Below, piece by piece: positions 43,154 to 52,182 of a stretch of DNA of 64,000 bases. The position numbers and the translations under genes are program-made. The first letter of the stretch is position 1, and every line of letters starts with the position of its first letter. Below the pieces are notes generated by a model that ran no database searches, was not told the origin of the DNA, and saw only the letters and a list, made by a program, of their open reading frames with translations. The stretch spans positions 3,534,001-3,598,000 of the forward strand of contig NZ_CP018076.1 of NCBI RefSeq assembly GCF_001886735.1, in the 5' to 3' direction. This DNA comes from Sulfitobacter alexandrii. Lineage in GTDB: Bacteria > Pseudomonadota > Alphaproteobacteria > Rhodobacterales > Rhodobacteraceae.

Positions 43154-44281
43154 TCAATGCTCCAACAGGACGCCGGCGGTGGCACTCCAGGAAACCCAAA
43201 CCGGGTCTTCCCAGGTAATGTCACGACGGGCGATGCGACGGGTATTTGCCGTCTGCGCCTTGATCACCTGTCCGCCCGGCAATTGTACGTGGTACGTGCT
43301 GAGGTTACCGAGGTACGCGATGTCCAGCACCTTGCCCTCCAGCGCGTTCGGGGCGTCTTCCGGTTTTTCCTTGGTGATCCGGATCTTTTCAGGCCGGATG
43401 GCCAGGTGCGCCTGCTGACCCTCGCTGAAACCGGTCTTGCTTTCGGCCCGCAGGGGCGGCTGACCGTCGATCCAGTCGAGCGCATAGGTATTCTCGCCCA
43501 TCGGTCGCGCCTTCGCGTCGATGATGTTCACATCCCCGATGAAGTCGGCCACGTAGACCGAATTCGGATACTCGTAGATGTTCGCGGGGGTGGCCACCTG
43601 AATCACGCGGCCTTCGTCCATCACGGCAACCCGGCTGGCCACGGTCATCGCTTCCTCCTGATCGTGCGTCACGATCACGAATGTGGTGCCGGTGCTCTCC
43701 TGGATATCCATCAACTCGAACTGGGTATCTTGGCGCAGCTTCTTGTCCAGCGCGCCCAGCGGTTCATCCAGCAGCAAAAGTTTCGGTGCCTTGGCAAGCG
43801 ACCGCGCCAGGGCGACCCGCTGGCGCTGGCCGCCGGAAATCTGGTGGGGCTTGCGGCGGGCGAACTTCTCGAGTCGGGTGAGCTTGAGCATCTCGGTCAC
43901 CCGCGAATCGATCTCTTCCTTGCTCTTTCGGTCGCGCCGCAGGCCGAAGGCGATGTTGTCCCAGACCGACAGGTGCGGAAACAGCGCGTAGGACTGGAAC
44001 ATCATGTTCACCGCGCGCTTGTTCGGCGGCACGTGCCCGATGTCCTTGCCCGACAGTTCGATCCGCCCTTCGCTGATGGATTCGAACCCCGCGAGCATCC
44101 GCATCATCGTGGTCTTGCCACACCCCGAGGGCCCGAGAAGGGCAAAGAACTCCCGCTCGAATATGTCCAGCGTAAGGTCGTCGATGGCAACGAACTCGCC
44201 GAAACGCTTGGTAACGTTCTGGAAACGGATCAGGGGCTGCTGGTCTGGATCATCCCAAGGGGCAAAAACGGTCTGGGTCAA
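43154..44281 (-). CDS. potG: Putrescine-type ABC transporter ATPase PotG (TTG start)
   Basis: ATPase of 375 residues. Walker A GPSGCGKTT, signature ISGGQRQRVALARSLA, Walker B LLLLDEPLGALD and a C-terminal TOBE domain with LAIRPEKIRI are present. No ATG fits: the only upstream codon is TTG at 44281, with AAGGA about nine bases before it, and a stop lies three codons further up. A rare initiation codon plus the stem-loop ahead of it should hold ATPase synthesis below that of the binding protein. Confidence 0.88.
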   Translation of the reverse strand: MTQTVFAPWDDPDQQPLIRFQNVTKRFGEFVAIDDLTLDIFEREFFALLGPSGCGKTTMMRMLAGFESISEGRIELSGKDIGHVPPNKRAVNMMFQSYALFPHLSVWDNIAFGLRRDRKSKEEIDSRVTEMLKLTRLEKFARRKPHQISGGQRQRVALARSLAKAPKLLLLDEPLGALDKKLRQDTQFELMDIQESTGTTFVIVTHDQEEAMTVASRVAVMDEGRVIQVATPANIYEYPNSVYVADFIGDVNIIDAKARPMGENTYALDWIDGQPPLRAESKTGFSEGQQAHLAIRPEKIRITKEKPEDAPNALEGKVLDIAYLGNLSTYHVQLPGGQVIKAQTANTRRIARRDITWEDPVWVSWSATAGVLLEH

Positions 44282-44317
44282 TTCAATTCATCCTTGCGCA
44301 ACATGGGCCAAGATAAA

Positions 44318-44341
44318 GGGCGGGGCCCCAAGGCCCCGCCC
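44318..44341 (-). terminator. Stem-loop with T-rich tail between potF and potG
   Basis: A perfect 10-bp stem, GGGCGGGGCC-TTGG-GGCCCCGCCC, is followed by TTTATCTT on the transcribed strand. It starts ten bases after the potF stop. It is the most terminator-like of the three post-binding-protein hairpins here and probably gives partial termination. Confidence 0.7.
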
Positions 44342-44351
44342 CGAAAATCGG

Positions 44352-45437
44352 TCAGGTTCCCGACTTGATCTTCGTCCACATGCGGGTCACGGTCCGCTGC
44401 ACCTTGGGGTCGTAGGGCGACGTGGTGTAGAGGTTCTCAAGCGTTTCCTCGTTCGGGTAGATCGCCGGATCGCCGATCACGTCCTCTTCGAGGTACTCCT
44501 GCGAAGCCTTGTTGCCGTTGGCGTAGTAGACGTAGTTGGATGCCGTCGCCATGTTCTGCGCATCCAGAATGAAGTTGATGAACTGGTGCGCGCCATCGGG
44601 GTTCGGCGCATCGACCGGGATCGCCATGTTGTCGAACCACATCAGGGCCCCTTCGGACGGCGCGTTGTATTCGATCTCGACCCCGTTGTCCGCTTCTGCC
44701 GCACGGTCCCGCGCCTGCAGGATGTCGCCGGACCAGCCAAACGCCACGCAGATGTCGCCGTTCGCCAGCGCGTTGATGTATTCGGAGCTGTGGAACTTCT
44801 GCACGTAGGGGGCCACGGCGCTCAGCACGGGCTCGGCCTTTTCGATGGTTTCCACGTCCTGTGCATCCGGATCCTCGCCGATATAGGCCAGCGCCGCCGG
44901 GATCATTTCCGCCGGGGCATCAAGGAAGTGGACGCCGCAGGTGGACAGCTTTTCCATGTTGGCCGGATCGAAGATCAGGGCAAGCGACCCGACAGGTGCA
45001 TCTTCACCGAGGACTTCCTTGACCTTGTTGATGTTCACACCGATGCCGGTCGTGCCCCACATGTAGTTGACTGCATAGGCGTTCTCGGCGTCGTATTTCT
45101 TCAGCCGGTCCTCAATCACGTCCCAGAGGTTGTCCTTGTTGGGCAGCTTGGACATGTCCAGTTTCTGGAACGCGCCCGCCTGGATCTGGCGCTGCAGGAA
45201 TGTGCCGGAGGGAACCACGACGTCGTAGCCCGACCCGCCGGCCAGCATCTTCGTCTCGAGCACTTCGTTGCTGTCGAAAACGTCGTAGACCAGATCGATC
45301 CCGGTTTCCTGTTCGAATTTTTCCAGCAGGCTTTCGTCGATGTAGTCCGACCAGTTGTAGACCCGGACCTCCTGCGCGGTGGCTGCGGTTGCCATGACGG
45401 CGACAGCGGCGATGCTGCCGAGAATGCGATTGTTCAT
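44352..45437 (-). CDS. potF: Putrescine-binding periplasmic protein PotF-like
   Basis: Secreted receptor of 361 residues with a signal peptide of 21 residues (MNNRILGS...ATAATA, cleavage before QEV). PotF/PotD features: VRVYNWSDYIDESLLEKFEQETG at the start, YDVVVPSGTFL, and YMWGTTGIGVN. The WSDY segment contributes the aromatic and acidic pocket in characterised homologues. GGGAGAA precedes the ATG. Divergent from the GntR gene. Confidence 0.92.
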   Translation of the reverse strand: MNNRILGSIAAVAVMATAATAQEVRVYNWSDYIDESLLEKFEQETGIDLVYDVFDSNEVLETKMLAGGSGYDVVVPSGTFLQRQIQAGAFQKLDMSKLPNKDNLWDVIEDRLKKYDAENAYAVNYMWGTTGIGVNINKVKEVLGEDAPVGSLALIFDPANMEKLSTCGVHFLDAPAEMIPAALAYIGEDPDAQDVETIEKAEPVLSAVAPYVQKFHSSEYINALANGDICVAFGWSGDILQARDRAAEADNGVEIEYNAPSEGALMWFDNMAIPVDAPNPDGAHQFINFILDAQNMATASNYVYYANGNKASQEYLEEDVIGDPAIYPNEETLENLYTTSPYDPKVQRTVTRMWTKIKSGT

Positions 45438-45477
45438 TTGGTTCTCCCATATGTAACCGGGTTAACCCCGGCTTCTG

Positions 45478-45497
45478 GCGAATTTGATCAAGTTTTG
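45478..45497. promoter_or_regulatory. GATC-centred palindromic operator, potF/gntR intergenic region
   Basis: GCGAATTTGATCAAGTTTTG shares GAATTTGATCA and TT-TGCC with the site upstream of the aminotransferase. The core TTGATCAA is a perfect dyad. Its place between the divergent gntR and potF genes suits a regulator acting on both. Confidence 0.55.
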
Positions 45498-45581
45498 CCT
45501 CTCCGGGCAATATCAGATATGTTTTCACGCACTGCATCCTGGTGCAAGGTGCTGACTTTGGGCAAATAAGAGGCGCTTAGA

Positions 45582-46271
45582 ATGAAGAACGAGGTGGTAA
45601 GTCTCCGGAACATGGCCGCCACGGATGAAGCCGGCAAAACGCCTGCGCATCAGCAGGTATACGAGCAATTGCGCGTGATGATTCTCTTTGGCGATCTCGC
45701 GCCGGGACAGGCCGTGACGATCCAAGGCCTGATCGAAGCTCTGGGCGCCGGGATGACACCGGTCCGCGAAGCCCTGCGCCGCCTGATCGCCGAAGGTGCC
45801 CTGATTCACCAGGGCAACCGCCGGGTGTCCGTTCCCGATCTGACCGCTTCGGGTCTGGAAGAACTGCACTTCATGCGCCGCACTCTGGAACCGGAGCTGA
45901 CCCGTCGGGCGGCACGACGCATGACTGCCGGCGTGCTCGACCGGCTTCGGTCCTGTGATTCGGATCTCAACACCGCCATAGAGTTGGGCGATATCGGCGG
46001 CTACCTGACACATAACTACCAATTCCACGCACAGATTTACGCCGCTGCCGGCGCGCCGATCATCACCGCCACGGTAGATCGTCTATGGCTGCGATTCGGC
46101 CCGTCATTGCGCGTCGTTTGCGGCCGATACGGTACGTCCAGCCTGCCGGACAAGCACTCGGACCTGATCGGCGCGCTGTCCGATGGCAACGCCGAGGCGG
46201 CCGCGGACGCCATGGCCGAGGATGTCGATCAAGGCATGCAGCAAATCCGCGCTGCCCTGTCGGAGGCCTGA
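45582..46271 (+). CDS. GntR-family (FCD) regulator of polyamine genes
   Basis: Regulator of 229 residues. The winged HTH lies at about residues 25-85 (QVYEQLRVMILFGDLAPGQAVTIQGLIEALGAGMTPVREALRRLIAEGAL). An FCD-type helical ligand domain with metal/ligand histidines (HNYQFHAQIY and DKHSDLI) follows. AGAGG lies eight bases before the ATG. It sits between the potFGHI operon and the aminotransferase, and both promoters carry a related palindrome. Confidence 0.88.
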   Translation: MKNEVVSLRNMAATDEAGKTPAHQQVYEQLRVMILFGDLAPGQAVTIQGLIEALGAGMTPVREALRRLIAEGALIHQGNRRVSVPDLTASGLEELHFMRRTLEPELTRRAARRMTAGVLDRLRSCDSDLNTAIELGDIGGYLTHNYQFHAQIYAAAGAPIITATVDRLWLRFGPSLRVVCGRYGTSSLPDKHSDLIGALSDGNAEAAADAMAEDVDQGMQQIRAALSEA

Positions 46272-46297
46272 CCCGGAAAGCGATTCGATTGACTTCA

Positions 46298-46317
46298 CAG
46301 AATTTGATCATATTCTG
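46298..46317. promoter_or_regulatory. GATC-centred palindromic operator upstream of the aminotransferase
   Basis: CAGAATTTGATCATATTCTG is a 20-bp palindrome with one mismatched pair, 38 bases before the aminotransferase ATG. It is related to the site at 45478-45497 across GAATTTGATCA. Confidence 0.6.
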
Positions 46318-46355
46318 CCGGCAATCCCGAAACGTCTGTTCGAAAGGGTCAAACC

Positions 46356-47753
46356 ATGCCGACCATCACCAATCATCTGCCCACCGCCGAATTGCAGGCG
46401 CTCGACGCTGCCCACCACATGCATCCGTTCACTACGAATGACGATCTGGGCAAGAAGGGCGCGCGCGTGATTACCCGCGCCAAGGGCGTGTACCTTACGG
46501 ACAGCGACGGCAACGAGATTCTGGATGCCATGGCGGGCCTGTGGTGCGTGAACCTGGGATACGGCCGACCCGAGATGGGACAGGTCGCGGCGCGCCAGAT
46601 GAACGAACTGCCCTATTACAATACCTTTTTCCAGACATCGCATGTGCCCGCGATCGCCCTCGCCGCCAAGCTGGCCGAGCTTGCGCCCGGAGACCTGAAC
46701 CATGTGTTCTTTGCCGGCTCGGGGTCGGAAGCGAACGATACCAATCTGCGCATGGTGCGGACCTACTGGGCACAGAAGGGTCAGCCGGAAAAAAGTCACA
46801 TCATCAGCCGCAAGAACGCCTATCACGGCTCTTCCGTGGGGTCGGGCAGCCTTGGCGGCATGACCTACATGCACGAACAGGGCGGTATGCCCATTCCCGG
46901 CATCCATCACATCGGCCAGCCCGACTGGTGGTCGGAAGGCGGAGACCACACGCCCGAGGAGTTCGGGCTCGCGCGGGCACAGGAACTGGAAGCGAAGATC
47001 CTCGAACTCGGCGCGGACAAGGTCGCGGCGTTCATCGCCGAACCGATTCAGGGTGCCGGTGGCGTGATCATCCCGCCCAGCACCTACTGGCCCGAGATCC
47101 AGCGGATCTGCAACAAGCACGACGTGCTGCTGATCGCCGACGAGGTGATCTGCGGGTTCGGCCGGACCGGCAACTGGTTCGGCTCCCAGACCATGGAGAT
47201 CACCCCCGACATCATGACCATCGCCAAGGGCCTGAGCTCGGGCTATGCGCCCATCGGCGGTTCCATCGTGTCTGACAAGATCGCCGCCGTGATCGGCGCC
47301 TGCGAATTCAACCACGGCTACACCTATTCCGGGCACCCGGTCTGCGCTGCCGTCGCGCTGGAAAACCTGCGGATCATGGAAGAGGAAAATCTTCTCGACC
47401 ACATCCGCAATACGGCGATCCCCGCTTTGCACGGAGCGTTGCAGAACCTTGGTGAACACCCGCTGGTCGGGGCGGTGAACGTGTCGGGCATGATGGCGTC
47501 GTTGCCCCTGACCCCGCACAAGGAGAGCCGGGCGAAATTCGCAACCGAAGGGGGCGCTGTCGGCTACATCTGCCGCGAGCATTGCTTTGCCAACAATCTG
47601 GTGATGCGTCACGTCGGGGACCGCATGATCATCTCGCCGCCGCTGGTGATCACGCCCGAGGAGATCGACGTTTTCGAAACCCGCGCCAAGCTCGCGCTCG
47701 ATGCGACCTACAAGGATCTCAAGGAAAAGGACATGCTCAAGGCCGCGTCCTGA
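46356..47753 (+). CDS. Class III aminotransferase, putrescine-pyruvate type (SpuC-like)
   Basis: PLP-dependent omega-aminotransferase of 465 residues. It has GLWCVNLGYGRPEM, FFAGSGSEANDTNLRMVRTYW, IADEVICGFGRTGNWFG and the Schiff-base lysine in TIAKGLSSGYAPIGG. The pattern agrees with enzymes that deaminate putrescine or related diamines to 4-aminobutanal using pyruvate. The downstream aldehyde dehydrogenase step is not in the window. Its promoter shares the GntR-type palindrome with potF. Confidence 0.87.
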   Translation: MPTITNHLPTAELQALDAAHHMHPFTTNDDLGKKGARVITRAKGVYLTDSDGNEILDAMAGLWCVNLGYGRPEMGQVAARQMNELPYYNTFFQTSHVPAIALAAKLAELAPGDLNHVFFAGSGSEANDTNLRMVRTYWAQKGQPEKSHIISRKNAYHGSSVGSGSLGGMTYMHEQGGMPIPGIHHIGQPDWWSEGGDHTPEEFGLARAQELEAKILELGADKVAAFIAEPIQGAGGVIIPPSTYWPEIQRICNKHDVLLIADEVICGFGRTGNWFGSQTMEITPDIMTIAKGLSSGYAPIGGSIVSDKIAAVIGACEFNHGYTYSGHPVCAAVALENLRIMEEENLLDHIRNTAIPALHGALQNLGEHPLVGAVNVSGMMASLPLTPHKESRAKFATEGGAVGYICREHCFANNLVMRHVGDRMIISPPLVITPEEIDVFETRAKLALDATYKDLKEKDMLKAAS

Positions 47754-47765
47754 GCCTGCCTCGGC

Positions 47766-47806
47766 GGCGGGTGGCATGTGGCCGCGTTGGCCACATGCCA
47801 TCCGCT
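47766..47806. terminator. Convergent stem-loop between aminotransferase and lytic transglycosylase genes
   Basis: A 12-bp perfect core TGGCATGTGGCC/GGCCACATGCCA with a GCGTT loop is extended by several further pairs. It sits between two convergent stops and could end both transcripts, although no T tract is present on either side. Confidence 0.65.
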
Positions 47807-47810
47807 CTCG

Positions 47811-49082
47811 CTATAACGCGCGCAGCCGGTCCAGCACATCCAGTGATGGATACCCGTCGGGCCGGATGCCCTGATCGGCCTGAAAGCGCCGGATCGCATC
47901 GACGGTCAGCGGGCCCATCTTCGCATCGATCTTTTCCGTATCGAAACCCGCGCTGGTCAGCCGCTTCTGCAATTCGATCCGCTCGTCGAAGGTCAGCACC
48001 CTCAGGTGCCGGGGCCAGTCATTTTCAAACGCCGGCCCCCCCTTGATCCGATCGGCCAGATGGCCCACCGCGACCACGTAGGCATCGGCGGTATTGTAGG
48101 TCTCCAGCGCCTCGAAGTTCGCAAACACGAGAAAGGCCACGCCCTCTGCCCCTCCCGGCAGCAGGACGGATGCCAGCCCATAGTCCTTGACGGCCGTTCC
48201 GCTCGGCCGGGTGACGCCCAGCGTCGCCCATTCGCTCGGCATCTTGCGCAGCGACCGCCGTGCCATCGAGAAATCGAAGTCCTCAGGAACCTTCACTTCG
48301 ACACCCCAGGGCTGGCCCCGCTTCCATCCATGATGTTTCAGGTAGGCTGCCGTGGATGCCAGGGCATCGGCAGGATCGTCGCCCCAGATGTCGCGCTTGC
48401 CGTCACCATCGTGATCGACCGCATGGTCCTGGAATGAAGTCGGCATGAACTGGGTGTGACCCATCGCACCGGCCCAGGATCCGTTGAGCTCGGCCTTCGT
48501 GGTGTCCCCCTCCTGCAGGATGCGAAGCGCCGCGAGCAACTGATCCTCGAAGAACTCGGCGCGCCGCCCATCGTAGGCCAGCGTGGCCATGGAATTCAGC
48601 ACCGGATCCGCACCCCTGAAGGTGCCATAGGCACTTTCGAGCCCCCAGATGGCGACAATGATCTCCTTCTCGACGCCATAGGCTTCCTCGATCCGGCTCA
48701 GCGTGCTGTTCCATTTGGCCAGCGCCGCCTTGCCGTTGGCGATCCGCACGTCTGACACCGCGGTGTCGAGATAATCCCAGATCGTCTTGGTGAATTCGGC
48801 CTGGTTGCGGTCGCGCCGGACGACCTCGGCATTATAGGTGACGTCACGCAGGGCGCGATCGTAAAGCGCGCCTTCGATACCTTCTTGCAGGGCACGGGGG
48901 CGAAAGGCAGTGACCCACGCGCGCAGACCGGCGGTGGAACCGCTGATGCCTTCCGCATCTGCCGGAGTCACGTCGGCCACTCTGCGCTCTGGCGGGCGGT
49001 GCGATATGTCCGGCGCCACCTGCGCTGACACTGCGCTGGCGAGGAACGCCATCAAGATGGAAAGGAGTATTCGTCCGAGCAT
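47811..49082 (-). CDS. Lytic murein transglycosylase, MltB-like, with peptidoglycan-binding domain
   Basis: Secreted enzyme of 423 residues that cleaves the glycan strand of peptidoglycan with 1,6-anhydro formation. Signal peptide about residues 1-20 (LLSILMAFLASAVSA). Catalytic Glu149 is in AIWGLESAYGTF, with GAMGHTQFMPTSF and the DHDGDGKRDIW calcium-type loop after it. A C-terminal peptidoglycan-binding domain (about 355-423) has MGPLTVDAIRRFQADQGIRPDG. There is no lipobox, so it is probably soluble. Confidence 0.92.
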   Translation of the reverse strand: MLGRILLSILMAFLASAVSAQVAPDISHRPPERRVADVTPADAEGISGSTAGLRAWVTAFRPRALQEGIEGALYDRALRDVTYNAEVVRRDRNQAEFTKTIWDYLDTAVSDVRIANGKAALAKWNSTLSRIEEAYGVEKEIIVAIWGLESAYGTFRGADPVLNSMATLAYDGRRAEFFEDQLLAALRILQEGDTTKAELNGSWAGAMGHTQFMPTSFQDHAVDHDGDGKRDIWGDDPADALASTAAYLKHHGWKRGQPWGVEVKVPEDFDFSMARRSLRKMPSEWATLGVTRPSGTAVKDYGLASVLLPGGAEGVAFLVFANFEALETYNTADAYVVAVGHLADRIKGGPAFENDWPRHLRVLTFDERIELQKRLTSAGFDTEKIDAKMGPLTVDAIRRFQADQGIRPDGYPSLDVLDRLRAL

Positions 49083-49149
49083 CGCCTGATGTCCCCGCTG
49101 TCGCCTCGCGCGACGGTAGCCGTCTTTTGTCCCGCGAAAAAGAGCAGGA

Positions 49150-49860
49150 TCAGGAATGGTCCGGTACGCGTGCGCGGGCTTCCGCCCTCAGCCGCGCGGT
49201 ATAGTCTCGCAACATCGGAACCCGCCGGGGCCGAAAGCTCTTGCCGGTGGAGCGCAGATCATCCATGCGGTCCAGCCGGAACGCCCGGAAATCCTGTCGC
49301 AGGTGGCACCAGGCCAGCAACATGCTCGTGTCCTGCATGTAGACAAGCCCCAGTGGATCGACCTCTCGGACCGACGCGGCCCCCGCCGCGTCCACATACG
49401 AAAAGGAAACGGTTTCCTCCGCCCATGTGGCGGCGCGCAGTTCTGCGACATTGATACGTGGTGGCGCGGGGGGATCGAACCGTCGCGCGTCCAGGATCGC
49501 GTGCTGCAGCCTGTGCCCTTGGCGCGGCGGCACACGGGCGGTCAGTTTTGCCAGCGCCGTCCTTGCCGCTGCCGCGAGGGCCGGGTCGCCGATCACCGTC
49601 ACGTTGCGAAGCCCCAGCACCAGCGCTTCGAGTTCGTCATCCTCGAAACCGAGCGGCGGCAGCGCCGCATCCTCGATCAGCGTATAACCGAAACCGGCCT
49701 CTCCATCGATGACCGCGCCCAGACTCCTCAGGGCATCTATGTCGCGGTAGACCGTGCGCACCGATACCTCCAGTTCGTCCGCCAGCTGCTGCGCGCGAAC
49801 GGGCGCCGGCAATCGCCGCAGCGCGGTCATCATCTGGAACAGGCGGTGCGTTCGGGTCAT
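49150..49860 (-). CDS. YafY-type HTH and WYL-domain transcriptional regulator
   Basis: Regulator of 236 residues. The N-terminal HTH (RLFQMMTALRRLPAPVRAQQLADELEVSVRTVYRDIDALRSLG) is of the HTH_11 type. A C-terminal WYL domain around residues 140-215 senses small ligands or nucleic acid in known members. Monocistronic between transglycosylase and rnr. Its target genes are not evident from the neighbourhood. Confidence 0.87.
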   Translation of the reverse strand: MTRTHRLFQMMTALRRLPAPVRAQQLADELEVSVRTVYRDIDALRSLGAVIDGEAGFGYTLIEDAALPPLGFEDDELEALVLGLRNVTVIGDPALAAAARTALAKLTARVPPRQGHRLQHAILDARRFDPPAPPRINVAELRAATWAEETVSFSYVDAAGAASVREVDPLGLVYMQDTSMLLAWCHLRQDFRAFRLDRMDDLRSTGKSFRPRRVPMLRDYTARLRAEARARVPDHS

Positions 49861-49920
49861 GCCCGATCCTACGCCGTCCTGTCAGGAATAGACAGCATGC
49901 ACGATCACGTCCTGCGTGGG

Positions 49921-52182
49921 CTATTTCGGTCGCCGCGTGCGGGAAACCTTTCGTTTGATCTTGTCCTTCTTGCGCTTCGCCTTGGTCGATTTGCGGCGCG
50001 GGCTGCGGCCCGCGGGGCTCTGACGTTGCTGCGTGACCTTCTGACCGTCGATATCGACAAGTTCCAGCGCGATGCCGCCAGTGACCGGCACGGCCTCCGC
50101 CAGTTTCACGGTAACCTTCTGCCCGATCCCGATCATGGTGCCGGTATCCGATCCCATGAGGGTCTGGGCTTCGCGGTCGTAATGGAAGTACTCGCGGCCC
50201 AGCGCACGCATCGGCAAGAGACCGTCGGCGCCCGTTTCGTCCAGTTTCACGAAGGCCCCGAAGCGGGCCACACCGCTGATCCGTCCGGTGAACTCACTCC
50301 CCACTCGCTCCGACAGGTAGGAGGCAAGGTAGCGGTCCGTCGTGTCCCTTTCCGCCGTCATCGACCGGCGTTCGGTGTCCGAGATATGGGCCCCGGTCTG
50401 GTCCAGCGTCTCCATGTCGTCGGGGGTCAGCCCGTCCTTCCCCCATCCATGGGCCGTGATGAGTGCCCGATGCACGATCAGGTCGGCATAGCGCCGGATC
50501 GGAGAGGTGAAATGCGCATAGGACCGAAGGGCAAGGCCGAAGTGACCGATGTGTTCCGGGCCATAGTAGGCCTGTGTCATCGATCGCAACGTGCTGAGGT
50601 TGATCAGCTCAGCATCGTCGGTCCCGGCCGCATCGTTCAGCAGCCGGTTGAGATGCGCGGTCTGCAGAACCTGCCCCTTGGCCAGCGTATATCCCGCCGC
50701 CTCCGCCGTCTCTCGCAGCGCATCGAGCTTTTCCTGCGAGGGTTCCTCGTGGATGCGGTAAAGCAGGGGCGTCTTCTTGGCCGCCAATGTCTCGGCGGCG
50801 GCGACATTCGCCAGCACCATGTACTCCTCGATCAGCCGGTGGGCATCCAGCCGGTCCTTGAAGTTGACGGATTTCACCGTCCCGTCTTCGGACAGCTCGA
50901 TGCGCCGTTCGGGCAGGTCGAGGTCAAGGGGTTGTCGCTCGGCGCGCGCGGCCTTCAGCGCAGCATAGGCGGCATACAGCGGTTTCAGCACCGGCTCCAA
51001 CAGCGGTCCGGTCCGATCGTTGGGATTGCCGTCGATGGCATCCTGCACCTCTTCGTAATGCAGCGAGGCAGGCGAACGCATCAGCCCCCGGTGAAACGAG
51101 TGGCCCAGTTTGTTGCCGCGTGAATCCAGCACCATTCGGACAGCGATGCAGGCGCGCGGCACACCTTGGTGCAAGGAACAAAGGTCGCCGGAAAGACGGT
51201 CCGGCAGCATGGGCACCACGCGGTCGGGAAAATAGGTGGAGTTGCCCCGCTTGCGCGCCTCGCGGTCCAGCGCGGAGCCGGGCGTGACGTAATGCGCCAC
51301 GTCGGCGATGGCGACCCAGATCACGTGACCGCCTTCGTTCGCGGGATCCTCATCGGCATGGGCATAGCAGGCGTCGTCGTGGTCGCGCGCGTCGGATGGG
51401 TCGATCGTGATCAGCGGCAGATCGCGGAGATCTTCGCGCCCCTTGAGGCCAGCGGGCTTTTTCGAATCCGCTTCCGCGATGGCGTCGTCCGGGAAATGGT
51501 CGGGGATCCCGTGCTGGTGAATCGCGATCAGGGAAACCGCCTTGGGGGCGGAAGGATCGCCCAGCCGCTCCACGATCCGGGCCTTGGGCAGCCCCAGACG
51601 GCCCTTGGGCCCCGCCTGCTCCGCTTCGACCAGTTCGCCGTCCTTTGCACCGTGCGTCGCGCCCTCCGCCACGATCCACTCGCGGTCCGCCCCCTTGTCG
51701 ATGGGCACGATCCGCCCGCCTTCGCTGCCCTTGCGGAAGATGCCCATCACACGTTTCGGGTTGGTCCCGATACGCCGGATCAGGCGCGCTTCGTAATTGT
51801 GGGTGTCTTCCTTCACCACGCTCAATCGCGCGAGAATGCGGTCTCCTTCGCCCAAAGCCGGATCGGAGGCACGCGGGATCACCAGCACGATCGGCTCGAC
51901 CCCTTCTCCCTGCCATTCCATTGGCTTCGCGAAAAGGTCGCCATCCTTGTCCGCGTGGCTGACCACGAGAACGGACACCGGTGGCAAACGGTCGGGGTCC
52001 TGGTAGCTGCGTTTGCGCTTTTCCAGGTGCCCTTCCGCTTCCAGCTCCTTGAGCTGTCGTTTCAGGTCGATGCGCGCCGCCCCCTTGATCCCGAACGCCT
52101 TCGCGATGTCACGCTTTGCGGTCAGGGTGGGGTTTCGTTCGATCCAGTCGAGGATCTCGGCTTTGGTGGGAATGTTGCTCAT
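49921..52182 (-). CDS. rnr: Ribonuclease R
   Basis: 3'-5' exoribonuclease of 753 residues. It has an N-terminal winged helix, cold-shock domains, and the RNB catalytic core with the four-aspartate motif TIDPSDARDHDDACYA near residue 270. DRLSGDLCSLHQGVPR and FTSPIRRYADLIVHR follow. A C-terminal S1 domain (GRISGVARFGAFVKL) is followed by a highly basic tail rich in Lys and Arg. Starts at the ATG overlapping the DUF2064 stop. The basic tail is a usual RNase R feature. Confidence 0.96.
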   Translation of the reverse strand: MSNIPTKAEILDWIERNPTLTAKRDIAKAFGIKGAARIDLKRQLKELEAEGHLEKRKRSYQDPDRLPPVSVLVVSHADKDGDLFAKPMEWQGEGVEPIVLVIPRASDPALGEGDRILARLSVVKEDTHNYEARLIRRIGTNPKRVMGIFRKGSEGGRIVPIDKGADREWIVAEGATHGAKDGELVEAEQAGPKGRLGLPKARIVERLGDPSAPKAVSLIAIHQHGIPDHFPDDAIAEADSKKPAGLKGREDLRDLPLITIDPSDARDHDDACYAHADEDPANEGGHVIWVAIADVAHYVTPGSALDREARKRGNSTYFPDRVVPMLPDRLSGDLCSLHQGVPRACIAVRMVLDSRGNKLGHSFHRGLMRSPASLHYEEVQDAIDGNPNDRTGPLLEPVLKPLYAAYAALKAARAERQPLDLDLPERRIELSEDGTVKSVNFKDRLDAHRLIEEYMVLANVAAAETLAAKKTPLLYRIHEEPSQEKLDALRETAEAAGYTLAKGQVLQTAHLNRLLNDAAGTDDAELINLSTLRSMTQAYYGPEHIGHFGLALRSYAHFTSPIRRYADLIVHRALITAHGWGKDGLTPDDMETLDQTGAHISDTERRSMTAERDTTDRYLASYLSERVGSEFTGRISGVARFGAFVKLDETGADGLLPMRALGREYFHYDREAQTLMGSDTGTMIGIGQKVTVKLAEAVPVTGGIALELVDIDGQKVTQQRQSPAGRSPRRKSTKAKRKKDKIKRKVSRTRRPK

